Below, in pieces: positions 6,233 through 8,298 of a DNA stretch of 8,298 nt. Numbering within the stretch: the first letter of the stretch is position 1; each line of letters starts with the position of its first letter. Source of the DNA: CALJUZ01 sp003387805 (GTDB lineage: Bacteria > Bacillota > Limnochordia > Limnochordales > ZCTH02-B6); NCBI GenBank assembly GCA_937975235.1, contig CALJUZ010000181.1, forward strand, positions 1-8,298. Reading direction: 5' to 3'. The notes beneath the pieces were generated by a model. It was not told the origin of the DNA and did no database searches. It saw nothing but the letters and a program-made list of their open reading frames with translations. Position numbers and translations under genes: made by a program.

Positions 6233-6249
6233 GCGTCAGTTAGGCGTCA
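6228..6249. repeat. 11-bp perfect tandem duplication spanning both convergent stop codons
   Basis: GTTAGGCGTCA occurs at 6228-6238 and directly again at 6239-6249. The first copy supplies the TAG stop (6230-6232) of the plus-strand gene and the second the TGA stop (reverse of 6247-6249) of the minus-strand gene. The two genes are only 14 bases apart. Confidence 0.9.
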
Positions 6250-8094
6250 ACGGAACGTTCGCGTGCGGTCCGGCCCCGGGCCGTCCAGGCCGAGGACCAA
6301 CTCGACCACGGCGCCGGGCCGCAGCGGACGGTTGCAGCAAAACGCGTGGGCCGTCAGCCGCCGGGCGAGACGGCTCGCGCCTCCCTCGCCGCCGGCGGCT
6401 GCCGGGGCGGCGCGCAGCAGCGCCGTCAAGTGGCGCAGGCGTGCGGCGGCTTCCCGCCCGTCTTCGGCGACGTCCACGGCTACGATGCGGCGGAAGCGAG
6501 ACAAGGTCTCGGCCAGCCGGGCCGGCAGCGGCCGCAGCGTGCGCAAATGCAGGGCCGACACGGCCTTCCCCCGGGCCCGCAGGCGCAGCACCGCCTCCTC
6601 CACCGGGCCCCGGGTGGCGCCCCAGCCCACCAGCAGCACGTCGCCTTCATCCCCGCCGAAAACGGTGCACGGCTCGACGAACGTTTCCAGCGGCGCCTCG
6701 GCCAGCTGCAGGCGATGGAGGAGGTCCTCCGCCGCGGCGCGGGCCGCGGCCTGCGGGTCGCCGCCGTCTCCGGCCACGCCCGCCCAGGGTTGAGCCTCAA
6801 GCAAGGCCCCGGGCCCGAACAAGGCTTGGTCGTCTAAACTGTGCGGATGCGGGCCCGGGGCCAATCCCTGCACGGTATCCAAAAGCAGCGCGTCCACGAG
6901 AACGATGACGTCGCGGCGGTACTGCCCGGCGATGCGCACGGCCGTCCTCGTGTACGCGAAGCACTCGTCGACCGTGGTGGGCACCAGGACTGCGGGCTCC
7001 GCCCCGCGGCCCGCGCGCCCCACGGCCGCCTTTACCGCCGGGCAGCCGCCGCCGATGCCCAGCGGGTCGAACCAGGCGGGAAGGCGCGGCTCGCCGTCGC
7101 CGCGGATGCGGGTGAGGCGCACAATGACCCGGGGGCGCGAGGAGAAGCCCTCGGCCGCGGCCGATGGGCCCAAGTGCCGGTCGAAGTCGGCCGGATCCCG
7201 GCCCTCCACCACATCGACCAGGAGCCCGGGGCCGGGCCCCGGGCTTTCGGGCTCCGCGACGCGGCCGCCGTGTTCCGCAAACAGCTGGGCCACGCTCTGG
7301 GCCAGCGGGTGGTCCGTCGCCGAGCAGGCGTTCACGCCCGCAAACAGCGCGGCCGAAACGATGGCGCCCCGGCCGTCCATGACGCCCCCGGCCGCCGGCG
7401 ACGGGACGGGCGGTGCGTCGGCCGCAGCCGTGTCGAAGCGGCAGTCCACCCAGCGGGGTGCCTCGCGCCAGCCCAGCTCGAACAGCCGCAGCGCCGCGCT
7501 GACGACGCGGCCGCCGCGGCCGGCCAGCTCGTTTTCCAGCAGCCGGCGCATGATGTCGGGATCCCGCCCGTACATCCAGGTGAGCATGCCCAGCGCCACC
7601 AGCCGCTCGCCGCCGGCGTACGACGGCAGGTGGGCCGCCAGCGGGCTCAGCGGCAGCGGACGCACGTCGGCGTGGCGCGCCGCGGCGGCCCCGGCGTTCG
7701 GGGCGGCGCCGGCGTTTGGGCCGGCGCTGGTTGGCGCTTTGCATTGGGCGAGAATGCCGCTGTCCACGTACACCCGCTGCCCGGCGGCCAGGGTGGCCCG
7801 GCGCCGGCGGAAGAGCTCCGCGTCCAGGACGAAGGTCACGTCGACGCCGTCGCCGCCGCTGTACACCGGCGCCTTGCTGAGCCGCACCCGGCAGGCGGGA
7901 CGGCCGTCCACCGCGACGTAGGCCACCCACACGCTGTCGCCCATGCGCACGGAAGCGGCGGCGAAGGTCGCGGCGATGTCGACGCCGTCCGCCGCGGTGC
8001 CGCCCAAAATCTCGAAGGCGTGGTCGGCGACCGCCCGCACCGCGGGCCCCGTCGCCTGCCGTTGCGCGTCGCGGTCCAGTCGGTAAGCGGCCAC
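6247..8094 (-). CDS. divergent 2-oxoacid:acceptor oxidoreductase gamma-alpha fusion (KorA-like), core motifs missing
   Basis: This 615-residue protein has the layout of KorA-type fusions, whose intact members with a beta subunit oxidise 2-oxoacids to acyl-CoA and reduce ferredoxin. Residues 24-212 resemble the gamma domain (PF01558): a worn glycine motif GGTAADGVDI (31-40), VDVTFVLDAELFRRR (84-98), and LVALGMLTWMYGRDPDIMRR (165-184). Residues 238-410 resemble the alpha N-terminal domain, recognisable at DGRGAIVSAALFAGVNA (240-256) and VPTTVDECFAYTRTAVRIA (371-389). Residues 484-560 match domain II: GDVLLVGWGATRGPVEEAV (484-502), LHLRTLRPLPARL (515-527). Absent are the gamma RGG motif and the alpha block with the conserved Glu (EDE), TSGPG and GPSTG-PT motifs. 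The start is GTG at 8094 with GAGGGGGG (8108-8101) upstream. The frame is intact. It may be a non-catalytic or repurposed paralogue; homology is fairly sure, function unknown. Confidence 0.75.
   Translation of the reverse strand: MAAYRLDRDAQRQATGPAVRAVADHAFEILGGTAADGVDIAATFAAASVRMGDSVWVAYVAVDGRPACRVRLSKAPVYSGGDGVDVTFVLDAELFRRRRATLAAGQRVYVDSGILAQCKAPTSAGPNAGAAPNAGAAAARHADVRPLPLSPLAAHLPSYAGGERLVALGMLTWMYGRDPDIMRRLLENELAGRGGRVVSAALRLFELGWREAPRWVDCRFDTAAADAPPVPSPAAGGVMDGRGAIVSAALFAGVNACSATDHPLAQSVAQLFAEHGGRVAEPESPGPGPGLLVDVVEGRDPADFDRHLGPSAAAEGFSSRPRVIVRLTRIRGDGEPRLPAWFDPLGIGGGCPAVKAAVGRAGRGAEPAVLVPTTVDECFAYTRTAVRIAGQYRRDVIVLVDALLLDTVQGLAPGPHPHSLDDQALFGPGALLEAQPWAGVAGDGGDPQAAARAAAEDLLHRLQLAEAPLETFVEPCTVFGGDEGDVLLVGWGATRGPVEEAVLRLRARGKAVSALHLRTLRPLPARLAETLSRFRRIVAVDVAEDGREAAARLRHLTALLRAAPAAAGGEGGASRLARRLTAHAFCCNRPLRPGAVVELVLGLDGPGPDRTRTFR
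7687..7722 (-). repeat. 18-bp in-frame duplication in the KorA-like gene
   Basis: Two adjacent 18-base units (compare 7692-7703 with 7710-7721, two differences) encode PNAGAA twice at about residues 126-137. It lies in an Ala/Gly/Pro linker (residues 118-140) inserted within the gamma-like domain. It looks like replication slippage in a tolerant loop. Confidence 0.6.
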
Positions 8095-8100
8095 CGCCGT

Positions 8101-8108
8101 CCCCCCTC
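8101..8108 (-). promoter_or_regulatory. ribosome binding site of the KorA-like gene
   Basis: Read on the minus strand, GAGGGGGG ends 6 bases ahead of the GTG at 8094-8092. It supports this GTG over the upstream ATG at 8120, which is in a different frame. Confidence 0.7.
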
Positions 8109-8135
8109 GCTAACAGTCATTTCTAATGCCGTCTG

Positions 8136-8151
8136 ATAATGGCACCAGTAT
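8136..8151. promoter_or_regulatory. operator-like palindrome over the -10 and start site
   Basis: ATAATGG (8136-8142) and CCAGTAT (8145-8151) form an inverted repeat with six of seven pairs around CA. It covers part of the -10 element and the predicted start point, the usual position for a repressor site. The TGG-CCA core is loosely like GntR-family operators, but no regulator gene is visible here. Confidence 0.35.
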
Positions 8152-8176
8152 ACGAGCGGGCGAATTGTTTTGTCAA
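8147..8176 (-). promoter_or_regulatory. strong housekeeping-sigma promoter of the KorA-like gene
   Basis: On the minus strand a perfect -35 TTGACA (8176-8171) is followed, after 18 bases, by -10 TATACT (8152-8147), which matches consensus at five of six positions. Transcription should start near 8140, leaving a leader of about 45 bases before the GTG at 8094. It is the only clearly recognisable promoter in the window and lies in a locally AT-rich stretch. Confidence 0.82.
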
Positions 8177-8189
8177 GCGAATTTTCGCT
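8176..8189. promoter_or_regulatory. palindrome next to the -35 element
   Basis: AGCGAA (8176-8181) and TTCGCT (8184-8189) are a perfect 6-bp inverted repeat around TT, touching the -35 hexamer of the KorA-like gene on its upstream side. It could be an activator or repressor site; short palindromes also arise by chance. Confidence 0.3.
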
Positions 8190-8298
8190 GGCGGTGAAGG
8201 CGTCGCGGCCGGCGTTGACGGCCGGTGCAGTTTGTGGTACTGATGGCTCAAGAAACCGACGGCGGTTCGGGCGTCGCGGGGCGGCGTTCGTTTCAGTG
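8190..8298. other. right edge, no gene supported
   Basis: Beyond the promoter of the KorA-like gene these 109 bases contain no ribosome binding site and no recognisable protein. An ATG at 8243 opens 18 codons to the window edge, but nothing supports it. Whatever lies to the right begins or ends outside the window. Confidence 0.5.

Noticed and set aside
6841..8136. Long plus-strand frames (431 and 338 codons) opposite the KorA-like gene
   Set aside because: The minus-strand frame has recognisable KorA domain II, a ribosome binding site and a consensus promoter; the plus frames have only shadow composition.
8215..8298. A possible divergent gene at the right edge: TTGACG at 8215-8220, 17 bases, then TACTGA, with an ATG at 8243 and 18 open codons
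   Set aside because: The -10 match is poor, no ribosome binding site precedes the ATG, the ATG would overlap the -10 element, and the visible codons resemble no known protein.

Overview
The window is very GC-rich (I estimate about 70%), with GC-ending codons, tightly packed genes, strong GGAGG-type ribosome binding sites and one near-perfect TTGACA/TATACT promoter. Together with a purine-nucleoside-type BMP transporter this fits a high-GC member of the Bacillota (Limnochordia, Symbiobacterium or Thermaerobacter-like). That placement is an inference from style only; no taxonomic marker gene is present.

Layout, left to right. (1) 1-108, minus strand: the first 36 codons of a divergent gene with a good ribosome binding site and a signal-peptide-like start, cut by the window edge. 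(2) 109-516: a 408-base divergent intergenic region with a pyrimidine-rich tract, two tandem TGCA-AA-TGCA palindromes and a GC-rich leader with three hairpins, ending at the ribosome binding site of the next gene. (3) 517-5404, plus strand: a compact four-gene operon in the order substrate-binding protein (Bmp/PnrA family), double ATPase, permease, permease. This is the nupNOPQ (yufNOPQ) order, and the last three genes overlap their neighbours by 8 and 4 bases. (4) 5405-5656: a spacer with about nine copies of a 10-bp tandem repeat (CTGCTGYTTG) and a GC hairpin. (5) 5657-6232, plus strand: a small exported protein with a PrcB C-terminal domain. (6) 6247-8094, minus strand, convergent: a 615-residue gamma-alpha fusion related to 2-oxoacid:ferredoxin oxidoreductase alpha subunits (KorA type). 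It has lost the usual catalytic-core motifs and has no beta subunit next to it. (7) 8095-8298: its promoter region, then sequence with no supported gene.

The four operon genes should form one ABC importer: the exported binding protein captures a nucleoside-like ligand, two permeases form the channel and the double ATPase powers uptake. The PrcB-domain gene may be in the same transcription direction by chance. The KorA-like gene is a separate unit with its own strong promoter. It is the most unusual item here: an intact, apparently well-expressed reading frame whose core motifs are missing.
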